A stretch of 64,000 nt of DNA from JAHRAW01 sp965226545 (GCA_965226545.1 OZ245364.1:1736001-1800000); one strand, 5' to 3'. Numbered from the stretch's first letter, positions 34,895-44,068 are shown. Notes: generated by a model from the letters alone, not told the origin. Numbers and translations are program-made.

Positions 34895-35389
34895 TTAAAT
34901 TTTTAACGCGCGCCGACCGCGACCGATGCCGGAGATGCCGGAGCGCACCACTTCGACAATTTCGACCGCGCGCAATGCATCGAGAAACGCATCGACCTTT
35001 TCGCTGCTGCCGGTTAGTTCGAGCGTGTAGGTCGATTCGGTTACATCGATAACCCGCCCGCGAAAGATGTCGTTTAATCGCTTGACCTCTTCGCGCTGGT
35101 CGTTGTTGGCGGCGAACGCCTTGACCAACAGCAATTCGCGTTCGATGTGCTTGCCTTCGGTCAAGTCGATGAGTTTAACCACTTCAATCAACTTGTTAAG
35201 TTGTTTGGTGATTTGTTCGATGATTTCATCGGTGCCGTAAGTGACGATGGTCATGCGCGACAGTGAATCATCTTCGGTTGGGGCGACGGTGAGCGATTCG
35301 ATGTTGTAGCCGCGCGCCGAGAACAACCCGGCGACGCGCGACAACGCGCCGGATTCGTTTTCCAACAGCAATGAAATGATTCTGCGCAT
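34895..35389 (-). CDS. ilvN: acetolactate synthase small (regulatory) subunit
   Basis: This 164-residue protein has the N-terminal ACT domain (RIISLLLENESGALSRVAGLFSARGYNIESL, about 2-33) that binds valine, and the C-terminal ALS_ss domain. It activates the large subunit and confers feedback inhibition. Its ATG directly abuts the TAA of ilvB with no gap, so translation is coupled to the large subunit. It resembles the IlvH type by length. Confidence 0.95.
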   Translation of the reverse strand: MRRIISLLLENESGALSRVAGLFSARGYNIESLTVAPTEDDSLSRMTIVTYGTDEIIEQITKQLNKLIEVVKLIDLTEGKHIERELLLVKAFAANNDQREEVKRLNDIFRGRVIDVTESTYTLELTGSSEKVDAFLDALRAVEIVEVVRSGISGIGRGRRALKI

Positions 35390-37117
35390 TTACGCCAACT
35401 CGCGCTTGACTTGCGCGCCGCCGGGTTTGAGATGCATCTCGTTGTGTCCCTTGCCGGCGGCAATCATCGGATAAACATTTTCGCCCGGGTCGGTGACGAC
35501 ATCGACAAACACGAGTTTATCCTTCATCGCAAACGCGCGCTGCAATGCGCCTTCGACTTCGCCCGGCGTTTCGATGCGCATGCCGACATGCCCGAAACTT
35601 TCGGCCAAGGCGACAAAATCCGGCAGCGCATCCATGTAGGAATGCGAATATCGGCGGTCGTAAAAAAACTCCTGCCATTGCCGCACCATCCCCATATAGC
35701 GATTGTTGAGGTTGATGATTTTAATCGGCAGGTCGTATTGCCGACAGGTCGATAATTCCTGTATGCACATGATGATGCTGGCGTCGCCGGTGATGCATGC
35801 CACCGTTTGATTCGGATGCGCGAGTTGCACGCCCATCGCGGCCGGCAAGCCAAAGCCCATTGTGCCGAGCCCGCCGGAGTTAATCCAACGGCGCGGTTTT
35901 TCGAAGCCGTAATATTGCGCGGCCCACATTTGATGCTGCCCGACATCGGAGGTAACAAACGCTTCGCCGCGCGTCACCTGCATCATTTTTTGCACGACAT
36001 ATTGCGGCTTAATCACCGTGTCGCTGGGTTCATACGCAAGCGAATCCACCGCCTTCCATTGGTTAACCTCGCCCCACCAAGCATCGACCGCCGCGCGGTC
36101 AATCTCGCCGACGCGCGGCTTGATGCGCGCGAGCATATCGGTCAACACCTCGGCGCAATGCCCGACAATCGGCACTTCGACCGGCACGTTTTTGCCTATC
36201 GACGAAGGGTCGATGTCGATTTGCACGATGCGCGTGCCCGGCGAAAATTTTCCCAAATCGCCGGTTACGCGGTCGTCAAACCGCGCGCCGACCGCCAACA
36301 TCACGTCGCAATCGTGCATCGCCATGTTGGATTCATAAGTGCCATGCATGCCGAGCATGCCGAGAAAATGCGGGTCGGATGCGGCAATCGCGCCCAGCCC
36401 CATCAACGTGGTGGTCGCCGGGAATTTCAGCAACGCCAACAATTCGCGCAACGCCGACTCGGCCTCGCCGAGTATCACGCCGCCGCCGGTGTAAATAATC
36501 GGCCGCTTGGCTGACAACAATAATTCGACGCCGCGCGCAATCTGCCGCCCATGCCCCTTGTGATGCGGCTGATACGAACGCATCTCGACGCTGCGCGGAT
36601 AATGATATTCGGCGCGCTCGTTGGTGATGTCCTTGGGGATGTCGACCACGACCGGCCCGGGGCGCCCCGAAGCGGCGATGTAAAACGCCTTCTTCATCGT
36701 CACTGCGATGTCTTCGACGCGCTTGACCAAAAAATTATGCTTGACGCAAGGCCGGGTGATGCCGACCGTATCGACCTCTTGGAAGGCGTCGTCGCCGATT
36801 AATGTCGACGGCACTTGCGCGGTAATCACCACCATCGGAATCGAATCCATATAGGCCGTGGCGATGCCGGTCACGGTGTTGGTCACGCCCGGCCCCGAAG
36901 TCACCAACACCACCCCCGGCTTGCCCACCGACCGCGCATAACCGTCGGCGGCGTGCGTCGCCCCCTGCTCATGGCGCACCAAAATGTGCTTCACCTTATC
37001 CTGCTTGTAAAGCGCGTCATAAATATGCAGCGCCGCCCCGCCCGGATACCCAAAGATGTACTCAATATTCTCGTCCTGCAAACAACGAACGATGATGTCA
37101 GCGCCGGTTATTGTCAC
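35390..37117 (-). CDS. ilvB: acetolactate synthase large (catalytic) subunit
   Basis: This ThDP-dependent enzyme makes acetolactate and acetohydroxybutyrate. The conserved start GADIIVRCLQDENIEYIFGYPGG, the catalytic-Glu segment RHEQGATHAADGYAR, and the ThDP-Mg motif opening GDASIIM and closing with NN are all present. The start is set at GTG 37117. A good -10 (TATACT, 37176-37171) lies inside the longer frame that begins at ATG 37231, and that frame's extra 38 residues show no family similarity. It begins the ilvB-ilvN-ilvC unit and sits directly downstream of the 37253-40675 island on the same strand. Confidence 0.93.
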   Translation of the reverse strand: MTITGADIIVRCLQDENIEYIFGYPGGAALHIYDALYKQDKVKHILVRHEQGATHAADGYARSVGKPGVVLVTSGPGVTNTVTGIATAYMDSIPMVVITAQVPSTLIGDDAFQEVDTVGITRPCVKHNFLVKRVEDIAVTMKKAFYIAASGRPGPVVVDIPKDITNERAEYHYPRSVEMRSYQPHHKGHGRQIARGVELLLSAKRPIIYTGGGVILGEAESALRELLALLKFPATTTLMGLGAIAASDPHFLGMLGMHGTYESNMAMHDCDVMLAVGARFDDRVTGDLGKFSPGTRIVQIDIDPSSIGKNVPVEVPIVGHCAEVLTDMLARIKPRVGEIDRAAVDAWWGEVNQWKAVDSLAYEPSDTVIKPQYVVQKMMQVTRGEAFVTSDVGQHQMWAAQYYGFEKPRRWINSGGLGTMGFGLPAAMGVQLAHPNQTVACITGDASIIMCIQELSTCRQYDLPIKIINLNNRYMGMVRQWQEFFYDRRYSHSYMDALPDFVALAESFGHVGMRIETPGEVEGALQRAFAMKDKLVFVDVVTDPGENVYPMIAAGKGHNEMHLKPGGAQVKRELA

Positions 37118-37170
37118 AATGCACTCGCGGATTGAATGGTCGAATTTACGCAACGGATTGGATGTGGGGG

Positions 37171-37176
37171 AGTATA
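37171..37176 (-). promoter_or_regulatory. -10 element of a candidate ilvB promoter
   Basis: TATACT on the minus strand lies 53 bases upstream of the GTG start. The -35 is weak. It suggests that ilvBNC is transcribed separately from the upstream ATPase island. Confidence 0.45.
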
Positions 37177-37252
37177 GCGTAAATGTGGGGGTGGGGACAC
37201 AACTGGCGGGGGTGAGTCGGGTGTCATCCATGCTCGATGTTGTTGCTTAGGT

Positions 37253-37810
37253 CTACCTTGGAACTTTCGTCGAGATTTTTTTCCGCAAGTCATCAGGCGA
37301 CAATACCTCGACGTTTTCCAGCAATTGTTTGCCGATTACGCCGGTTAAATCGCCCCGTAAAGAATCTTTCATGTTGTCGAAATATATTTTGTCATCGTCG
37401 CTTTCCATTTTTCCGGCGACAAGCCAAAACTCGAATGCTCGATGCTCGAACAGTTTTTTTGCCTCGGTGTTTTTTGCCGATAAACGACACAGCACCAGCA
37501 TTGAGCCGTATGCTTTGAGTTGGTTTTCATCGCGAATTCGTTTGTTGACGATGTCATCTTTATCATTATCATCTAAGCAAGAGTACTCGTCTCGCACCAT
37601 AGTGACAGTGCTCAACAAATCCGTTTCTTCAAGAAGAACAACGGCTTGATTGGTCGCCACAAAATAGTCACAACAATGTACTGTGCCTAATCCAACATCG
37701 TCGCGCATATCAGTTGGCTCTCCAGACCCATCCATTCGATAGGCCGGATATTTACTTTTAATCTTTTTTTCACCGACAACAATCGGCTCCCTGTATTTTT
37801 CGAGTGACAT
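37253..37810 (-). CDS. putative effector of the ATPase island, possibly PD-(D/E)XK-like
   Basis: The 185-residue protein is not recognised by name. Asp48 in CDYFVAT, Glu61/Glu62 at the end of AVVLLEETD, and a helix with ENQLKAYGSM followed by the strand AFEFWLVA recall the strand-strand-helix core of PD-(D/E)XK nucleases. The canonical Lys is missing (E-E-T-D), so this is a weak inference. ATG 37810 overlaps the stop of the upstream AAA ATPase by one base, with GGCGGGG ahead of it, so the two proteins are made together. The DNA is more AT-rich than the flanking ilv genes. Likely a small toxin, nuclease or sensor used by the ATPase; a partner in anti-phage defence is a reasonable guess. Confidence 0.6.
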   Translation of the reverse strand: MSLEKYREPIVVGEKKIKSKYPAYRMDGSGEPTDMRDDVGLGTVHCCDYFVATNQAVVLLEETDLLSTVTMVRDEYSCLDDNDKDDIVNKRIRDENQLKAYGSMLVLCRLSAKNTEAKKLFEHRAFEFWLVAGKMESDDDKIYFDNMKDSLRGDLTGVIGKQLLENVEVLSPDDLRKKISTKVPR

Positions 37811-39201
37811 CACAACCCCGCCGTATACAAATCAGCAAAGGGTTTGGTCAATTCTCTTTTAATCGCCGCCATTTTGTCGTCAAAATCTTGACCATCAGCA
37901 TCTTCGTTGTTAATCGGAAACTTGTTTAGGGCGATTAACTCTTTAGCATCAGGATTCTTTTTGGCATGCACTTCCAGCCATTTAAGAATATCCGGGCTGT
38001 GGGTGGCGATGACGACATGCACACCTTTTTCGGCGAGTGCAAACAAAGCCTTCGCCATAGTAACCTGCCACTCCGGATGAAGGTGGGCTTCCGGTTCATC
38101 AATGAAGAGAATGGAAGTCTCGTCCAATACTTTGCGTTCAATCAACAAAGCCAATACACCAAGATTAGTGGTGCCCATCGCAGTCGTCGACAACGGAAAC
38201 TTGCGTCCATTTTCCACAAACAGCAAGTTACCATCATCTGCAATAGTAATTTTTCCGCCCATCACTTTGTCCCCGGTCAAATTTTCATAAACATCCGAGA
38301 AAGCCATCTCACCTGTTTGGTCGAGTCGCAACGACCGAGCGAGGTCATAAAAATATTCCGGGATTCCAGTGATTCGCTTTCTCGCACTTAGCCAGTTCCA
38401 CCCGCCAAGACGAACATCTTCCAAGGCATTTTTTAATTTCCAGTACACTGGAGACTCGAGATATGCAACTCTGGAGTATGCCTGCAACTCCATCAAGCCA
38501 GCGTGACTCATGTCAATACGAAACCTATTGTTTTCGATTTCCAGCATACCCAAATTGTCGATGTCAACCTTGGCTATCTGGTCTTTATTGCCCAGCAAAT
38601 CCACAAGGTTTGGCACTTGGAAATTCTGAATCAGATTACTTGCAATCTTAGATTGCATTCCTTGTGCCAACAAATCCGAGGCGTTAACCTCCTCAAGGAT
38701 TTTTTGTAAATTACCCAACTTTTCATCCAGTTCTTCCCAATATTTTTTAAAATCGTCTGCCGAAATCAACAAAGTTCTTTCGAGATTGCGCGGACATTTT
38801 CGAATGCCATCAATAGCATTTCGCACAGTTTCAATTTCTCGGATGATTTTTTGAGTAATTTCTTTAATCTTCCCGACATTATCAGCGGTAAAATTCTTAA
38901 ATGCGTCTTCAATTTTTGCAATATGTCCAAAAATTGAGTTCACTTCTTCGTCCTCCAACTCGTTCATGGACAAAAACCGCATCATCTTACCGAACGTGCG
39001 CGTTTCAGTGACAGGTTTCATTAAATTTTTAAAGTAAACGTCCGCATGATTCGCGTTCATCGCATCGAAAATCGAATACATCAACTTCGACACAAAACTT
39101 TTGCCCGTGTTGTTAGGACCAGCAAGAACGGTAAACTGCCCGAACTCCAACTTGGCGTCGGTCAATTTACCAATATTCTTAATGTGAACATTAAATTTCA
39201 T
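37810..39201 (-). CDS. ABC/OLD-type AAA ATPase (intact catalytic motifs)
   Basis: This is a 463-residue soluble SMC/ABC-like ATPase. Walker A is GPNNTGKS (28-35), and a helical, coiled-coil-rich middle spans about 95-200. The signature-like stretch LSTTAMGTTNLG, Walker B ILFIDEPEAHLH with D368 and catalytic E369, and the H-loop VIATHSPDILKW follow. Relatives occur as the ATP-driven sensor in many defence modules (OLD, Gabija, Septu, PARIS-type). The downstream gene overlaps its stop, and a degenerate paralogue of the same length lies 82 bases upstream. Sequence is AT-richer than its neighbours, suggesting transfer. Confidence 0.85.
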   Translation of the reverse strand: MKFNVHIKNIGKLTDAKLEFGQFTVLAGPNNTGKSFVSKLMYSIFDAMNANHADVYFKNLMKPVTETRTFGKMMRFLSMNELEDEEVNSIFGHIAKIEDAFKNFTADNVGKIKEITQKIIREIETVRNAIDGIRKCPRNLERTLLISADDFKKYWEELDEKLGNLQKILEEVNASDLLAQGMQSKIASNLIQNFQVPNLVDLLGNKDQIAKVDIDNLGMLEIENNRFRIDMSHAGLMELQAYSRVAYLESPVYWKLKNALEDVRLGGWNWLSARKRITGIPEYFYDLARSLRLDQTGEMAFSDVYENLTGDKVMGGKITIADDGNLLFVENGRKFPLSTTAMGTTNLGVLALLIERKVLDETSILFIDEPEAHLHPEWQVTMAKALFALAEKGVHVVIATHSPDILKWLEVHAKKNPDAKELIALNKFPINNEDADGQDFDDKMAAIKRELTKPFADLYTAGL

Positions 39202-39283
39202 TTCGTTGCGTATCCGGTTGCGGGCGCGGCGATTATAGCACTTTAAACATCACCTCTTGCAAACAAAACACCCACCGCCCCAC

Positions 39284-40675
39284 CTACAACTCAACCAAAT
39301 CCAAATCCGTAAACGGCTTAACAAATTCCTTTTTAATCGCCGTCATCTTTTCGTCAAAATTTTGATGCGCGGCTTGTTCGTTGTTGATCGGGAATTGGTT
39401 GAGGGCGATTAACGCCTTGTCCTGCGGGTTCTTTTTGGCTTGCACTTCCAGCCATTTAATAATGTACGGGCTGTGGGTGGTGATGGCGATGTGTACGCCT
39501 TCGGATGCCAAGGCGAACAGCGTTTCGGCCATTAAGACCTGCCACGCGGGATGCAGATGCGCTTCGGGTTTGTCGATGAACAGAATCGAGTTTTCGTTTA
39601 ATAGTTTGCGCTCCATCAACAACGCCAACATGCCGAGATTAACGGCGCCGGCGGATGCCGACAGCAGCAATGATTTGCGCTTGCCGGCAAATTCCCATTC
39701 GCCGTAATCGGGCACTTCGATTTTGCCGTCGATGGTTTGCTTGCCGGTTAACTTTCGATGCAATTCCGCAAACGCCGGGCGCCCGCTGCGGCCGGCTTTC
39801 AACGCATGCGCGAGGTCGTAAAACGATTTCGAAACCCCGTCGGCGTTGTCGTATAAATGCACATTGCGCAATTCGCGCCGGTTGAGATGAAAATATCTCA
39901 GCGATGGCATCAGTTGCCAATGCACCGCGGAATCCAAATACCACACATTGCAATCCGATTGCATTTGCGGCAAGGCGGCGTGGCTGATGACGTTTTGCAA
40001 ATCGCCGTTTTGGATTGCAAACATTTGCATCTCGCCGATATCGACCGAACTCGGCTTGCGTCGCTTGCTCGGCAACTCGGCGACACTTTTTACCTGAAAC
40101 GCCTGCTGCATATTGTGGTCGAGTTGATGCTGTACGCCGCCGTCCAAAAAATCCGCAAAGTTGGTTTCCTGCAACGCCGTTTGCATTTCGCGCAGACGGT
40201 CATCGAATTCCTGCCAGTGTTTATTGACATCGCGCAACCGCACCGGCAACGTGCGTTCGTTTTCCTCCGCAGGGCGATGCAAATCCTCGGCGGCTTCGCG
40301 GATGGCTTCAACGTTTTCGATAATGCCGGCAATAATCGCGTTAAATTCATCGACATCATCCGCGGCAAAATCGGTAAACGCCGTCTCCATTTTTTCGATG
40401 TTGTCAAAGATAATGTTAACTTCCTCGACATCCGATTTGCCAAAGGTCGAATAATTAATTTCGCGCAACAAATGCGCGCCGGCCACCGGGCGGAATAATT
40501 TGCGCAAATACGCATCCGCGTGATTCGAGTTAATGGCGTCAAAAATCGCATGCATCAACTGCAATGCAAAACGCTTGCCGGTATCGTTATGCCCGACAAA
40601 CACGGTAAACCGCCCAAACTCCAATTTGGAGTCGGTCAATTTACCAATGTTCTTAACATGAAAATCGAGTTTCAT
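39284..40675 (-). CDS. degenerate paralogue of the AAA ATPase (probable pseudo-ATPase)
   Basis: It has the same length (463) and clear similarity along the whole chain to the gene at 37810-39201: both begin with KNIGKLTD.KLEFG and end with FDEKM/FDDKM..IK.E..KPF.DL. Two catalytic positions are changed. Walker A reads GHNDTGKR, so the Mg-binding Ser/Thr is Arg35. Walker B reads LFIDKPEAHLH, so the catalytic Glu369 is Lys. Both changes should block ATP hydrolysis. The frame is nevertheless fully open and the composition is host-like, so it may serve as an inactive partner or regulator; alternatively it is an old copy that lost its effector gene. Confidence 0.8.
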   Translation of the reverse strand: MKLDFHVKNIGKLTDSKLEFGRFTVFVGHNDTGKRFALQLMHAIFDAINSNHADAYLRKLFRPVAGAHLLREINYSTFGKSDVEEVNIIFDNIEKMETAFTDFAADDVDEFNAIIAGIIENVEAIREAAEDLHRPAEENERTLPVRLRDVNKHWQEFDDRLREMQTALQETNFADFLDGGVQHQLDHNMQQAFQVKSVAELPSKRRKPSSVDIGEMQMFAIQNGDLQNVISHAALPQMQSDCNVWYLDSAVHWQLMPSLRYFHLNRRELRNVHLYDNADGVSKSFYDLAHALKAGRSGRPAFAELHRKLTGKQTIDGKIEVPDYGEWEFAGKRKSLLLSASAGAVNLGMLALLMERKLLNENSILFIDKPEAHLHPAWQVLMAETLFALASEGVHIAITTHSPYIIKWLEVQAKKNPQDKALIALNQFPINNEQAAHQNFDEKMTAIKKEFVKPFTDLDLVEL

Positions 40676-40726
40676 TTGGTTGCCTCATAGTGCGCACGGT
40701 AACTTCGAAACGTTAACACAAACACC

Positions 40727-42055
40727 TTACCCCAACCCGCCCTGCAACTGCGCCATCATCCGCTTCATCCCGCCTTTGCCGGCGCGTTTTAGCATCTTTT
40801 GGGTTTGGGTGAATTGTTTGAGCAGGCGGTTGACCTCCTGCACCTGCACGCCAGCGCCGGCGGCGACGCGTTTTTTGCGGGTGGCGCGCAGGATGTCGGG
40901 GCGACGGCGTTCGCCCGGGGTCATGGAATCGATGATGGCGATGTTGCGGGTGAATTGTTTTTCGTCGAGTTGTGATGCGGTTTGGGCGGCGCGGCTCGGG
41001 AGTTTTTCGGCGATGGCTTTAAGCCCGCCCATCTTTTGCATTTGCGCGAGTTGTTCGCGGAAATCGGCGAGCGTGAAGCCTTTGCCGCGCGCGACTTTGT
41101 CCGCGAGTTGTTTGGCTTGTTGGTCGTCGGCTTGGCGTTGGGCGTCTTCGACCAGCGACAGCACATCGCCCATGCCCAAAATGCGCGCGGCGATGCGTTG
41201 CGGATGAAACGGCTCGAGTGCATCGAGACGTTCGCCGACGCCGATGAATTTAATCGGCTTGCCGGTGACATGGCGAATCGACAACGCCGCGCCGCCGCGC
41301 GCGTCGCCGTCGGTTTTGGTCAGCACGACGCCGGTGAATGCAACCGCGTCATTAAACGCGCGCGCGCTGTTGACCGCATCCTGCCCGCTCATGCTGTCGA
41401 CCACGAATAAAGTTTCGACCGGCGCGGTGGCGTCGCGGATTTGGCGAATCTCATCCATCATTTGCGCATCGACATGCAAGCGCCCGGCGGTGTCAATCAA
41501 CACCACATCCATCGCCATTTTGCGCGCCTGGGTTACGCCGTCGCGCGCAAGTTGCACCGCGTCGACATCATCGCGATGAAAAAATTGCGCGCCGACTTCA
41601 TCGGACAATCGACGCAATTGTTCGACCGCGGCCGGACGCTGCAGGTCGGCGGCGACGGTCATCACTTTTTTGCGGCGCTCGCCGAGCAGGTGCGCAAGTT
41701 TGCCGACTGTGGTGGTTTTGCCCGCGCCTTGTTGCCCGGCGACCAACACCACCGCCGGCGGTTCAGCCGCGAGATTTAATTCATCGCAAGCCGCGCCCAT
41801 CAACTCGACCAATTCATCGCGCACCACCGCAATCACCGCCTGCGCCGGCGATACGCTGCGCAACACTTCGCCGCCAACCGCGCGCGCTTTAACGCCATCG
41901 ATAAATTCGCGCACCACATCCAACGACACATCGGCTTCGAGCAACGCCACGCGCACTTCACGAAGCGCGGCGGTGACGTTGTCTTCACTCAACCGCCCCT
42001 TGCCGCGCAAGTTGCGGAAGGTGGCGGTCAAGCGGTCGCTGAGTTGGGTGAACAT
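40727..42055 (-). CDS. ffh: signal recognition particle GTPase
   Basis: Ffh binds 4.5S RNA and signal sequences and delivers ribosomes to FtsY at the membrane. The N domain (1-90), the G domain with P-loop GQQGAGKTTT (107-116), DTAGRLHVD, TKTDGDARGGAALS, and a Met-rich M domain near the C-terminus (KRAGKGGMKRMMAQLQ) are all present. 442 residues is normal. It is divergent from the CcsA-family gene at 42337, as in other gammaproteobacteria. No 4.5S RNA gene was recognised in the window. Confidence 0.96.
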   Translation of the reverse strand: MFTQLSDRLTATFRNLRGKGRLSEDNVTAALREVRVALLEADVSLDVVREFIDGVKARAVGGEVLRSVSPAQAVIAVVRDELVELMGAACDELNLAAEPPAVVLVAGQQGAGKTTTVGKLAHLLGERRKKVMTVAADLQRPAAVEQLRRLSDEVGAQFFHRDDVDAVQLARDGVTQARKMAMDVVLIDTAGRLHVDAQMMDEIRQIRDATAPVETLFVVDSMSGQDAVNSARAFNDAVAFTGVVLTKTDGDARGGAALSIRHVTGKPIKFIGVGERLDALEPFHPQRIAARILGMGDVLSLVEDAQRQADDQQAKQLADKVARGKGFTLADFREQLAQMQKMGGLKAIAEKLPSRAAQTASQLDEKQFTRNIAIIDSMTPGERRRPDILRATRKKRVAAGAGVQVQEVNRLLKQFTQTQKMLKRAGKGGMKRMMAQLQGGLG

Positions 42056-42119
42056 AGTTGGGTGGGCGTTAAATGACGGTGCGAGTCGGCGGTATAATTA
42101 GCGCGCGGTGTTGCAGTTC

Positions 42120-42320
42120 GCGCGCGAAATTTTATCGTGACGATTCATTATTAACGATATTAACAATTCGATTGTAAAGTTCACTTAACAAAGTTTTTTG
42201 TAACATTTGATTGGTAAAAGTTTATTGATACAAGTTTACTTTTAAAGTGCACTTGTAAAGTTTATTTTCACAGTTAAGTTATAACATTGATTAACATTAC
42301 TCACACCATCACTTACACTT
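42120..42320. repeat. AT-rich short-repeat tract between ffh and the CcsA-like gene
   Basis: About 200 bases of words such as AAAGTTCACTT, AAGTTTATT and AAGTGCACTTG in loose 14-20 base spacing. It separates the divergent genes and may hold their promoters, but none is clear. Confidence 0.5.
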
Positions 42321-42336
42321 CATCAGGTGCGCATTG

Positions 42337-43188
42337 ATGTGGATGATGATTGTTGCCGCGGGGTTGTACAGCGCAATCAGCGCATTGATTTGGCGGCGCA
42401 TTGCCGTCGATGAACGGCGGTTTGCGCGGCGGGCAATTTCATGGGGCGGCTTGCATGCCTTGACCGCCGTCGCCGGCGGATTGCATGGTTGGCAATTATA
42501 CCGCAACATCGTCGGTGTCGATGTCTTCAACTTGGCGCTCGGTCATTTCGTATCGTTGGTTGCATGGATGGGCGTTGTGTTGTATTGGTGCGTTGCGTTG
42601 TACAGCCGCCGCATCGCGCGCGCGACCGGCGCGCCATCGACCGCGATTCCATCGCTCGGCGTCATCGTGTTGCCGCTTGGGTTGCTCGGATTATTAATTG
42701 GCGAGTTGGCGCCGGGCAATGTTTTTTTACTCGATGAATTTGTGCGCGGCATTGGTCGACATTTAATCATCGCGGTTGCCGCGTATGCGGTGCTCAGCAT
42801 TGCATTTGCTCAAGCGTTACTTTTATGGCTACAGGAAAAACAATTGCGCCAACCGCGCCCGTCCGGTTTTTTTGCCGCCTTGCCGGCGTTGCAGACAATG
42901 GAGACGACGTTGTTTCGGTTGACGCTGCTCGGTTTTGTATTGCTCAGCGTCAACTTAATCACCGGCATGCGCGCGGTGCTCGAAAACTACGATGCATTTT
43001 TATTGTTCAATCATCACATCCTTTTCGCGCTGCTCGCTTGGGGCGGCTTCGGTGCATTGTTAAGCGGTCGCGCAATATTCGGTTGGCGCGGACAAACCGC
43101 GGCGAAGTGGACGATGGCGGCATTCGGGTTGTTGGTGCTGGCGTATTTCGGCGCGCGCTTTGTCGGCGGCGTGTTGTTGGCGGGTTAA
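42337..43188 (+). CDS. ypjD: CcsA/YpjD-family cytochrome c assembly membrane protein
   Basis: The 283-residue product has about eight hydrophobic helices and the CcsA/CcmF-like heme-handling features: FLLFNHHILFALLAWGGFGALL near the C-terminus with a His pair, and conserved His in the N-terminal part. It resembles YpjD, which is encoded beside ffh in enterobacteria. A role in heme/cytochrome c maturation is assumed from the family; for YpjD proper it is not established. ATG 42337 has AGGTG 7 bases upstream; the TTG just before it is less likely. Confidence 0.8.
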   Translation: MWMMIVAAGLYSAISALIWRRIAVDERRFARRAISWGGLHALTAVAGGLHGWQLYRNIVGVDVFNLALGHFVSLVAWMGVVLYWCVALYSRRIARATGAPSTAIPSLGVIVLPLGLLGLLIGELAPGNVFLLDEFVRGIGRHLIIAVAAYAVLSIAFAQALLLWLQEKQLRQPRPSGFFAALPALQTMETTLFRLTLLGFVLLSVNLITGMRAVLENYDAFLLFNHHILFALLAWGGFGALLSGRAIFGWRGQTAAKWTMAAFGLLVLAYFGARFVGGVLLAG

Positions 43189-43258
43189 GGTGTAACTTGA
43201 AAGTAACTTGTGACGCATTTATGAATCGCGCTTACGACTCGCACTTGCACCCTGTCGA

Positions 43259-44068
43259 TTAACCCGACACATTCATCGAAGCGTTACTCGATGCCTTAAC
43301 CGACGGCGTCGCCACCTGATTGCGCACATAACTTGCGCGCACTTCAAGCGGCGAGATTGCCGCATCGATTCGTTGCGCCGCAATCCGCGCAACAATTTCG
43401 GCTTGCGGATTTCGATTAACGATATGCATCGCCGGCGTCGGCAATTCATTTTGATACGCCGCCCAACCGCCGCCCACCGCCGTCGCCGCCCCGGGCAACA
43501 CCAATTCACGCGGCGCGATTAACGACGGCGCAATTAATTCACGCGGCGGTTGCGCAACGTCGACTTGATAATGCGCATAATAAATTTGATGCATACGCGC
43601 ATCGATGGCCGGCAATACGCTGTATGTTTTTTTACCGTCGTGTGCGACTTTGTCACTGTCACTGTTACTGTTACTGTCACCGTCGCTGTCGGCATTGTCA
43701 TCACCGTCACTGTTACTGTCACCGTCACCCGTTAACTTTGTTGACTGCGTCACCACCGATTGCGCCAACGCCTCGAGCGAACCAACCGCAATCACCTTCA
43801 ACTGCGCCGCATAGCCAAGCCCTTGCGCAACGCCGATGCCGAGGCGCACGCCGGTAAATGAACCCGGCCCGACATCGACCGCAATCGCGGTTAACGCCGA
43901 CAATTCGATGTTGCGTTCCGCCAACAACGAATCCACCATCGACAAAATCAACCGCGAATGCGCGCGCGAATGTTCGATGCGTTGCGTAAGCACATCATCC
44001 ATCAACAACGCCGCCGAACAACTTTCGGTTACGGTGTCGATTGCAAGCAGACGCGGCGCAGTTGACAT
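43259..44068 (-). CDS. tsaB: tRNA threonylcarbamoyladenosine biosynthesis protein TsaB with low-complexity insertion
   Basis: TsaB is the scaffold partner of TsaD in making tRNA t6A. The ASKHA fold start LLAIDTVTESCSAALL and VDVGPGSFTGVRLGIGVAQGL are conserved. Between about residues 112 and 144 is an inserted Gly/Asp/Ser/Asn-rich stretch (DSNSDGDDNADSDGD) that is absent from ordinary homologues, encoded by GTCACTGTTACTGTCACCGT words on the + strand. The C-terminus ends in a Ser/Val-rich region. ATG 44068 is chosen over TTG 44086. Function should be intact as the insertion falls in a loop after the first subdomain. Confidence 0.92.
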   Translation of the reverse strand: MSTAPRLLAIDTVTESCSAALLMDDVLTQRIEHSRAHSRLILSMVDSLLAERNIELSALTAIAVDVGPGSFTGVRLGIGVAQGLGYAAQLKVIAVGSLEALAQSVVTQSTKLTGDGDSNSDGDDNADSDGDSNSNSDSDKVAHDGKKTYSVLPAIDARMHQIYYAHYQVDVAQPPRELIAPSLIAPRELVLPGAATAVGGGWAAYQNELPTPAMHIVNRNPQAEIVARIAAQRIDAAISPLEVRASYVRNQVATPSVKASSNASMNVSG

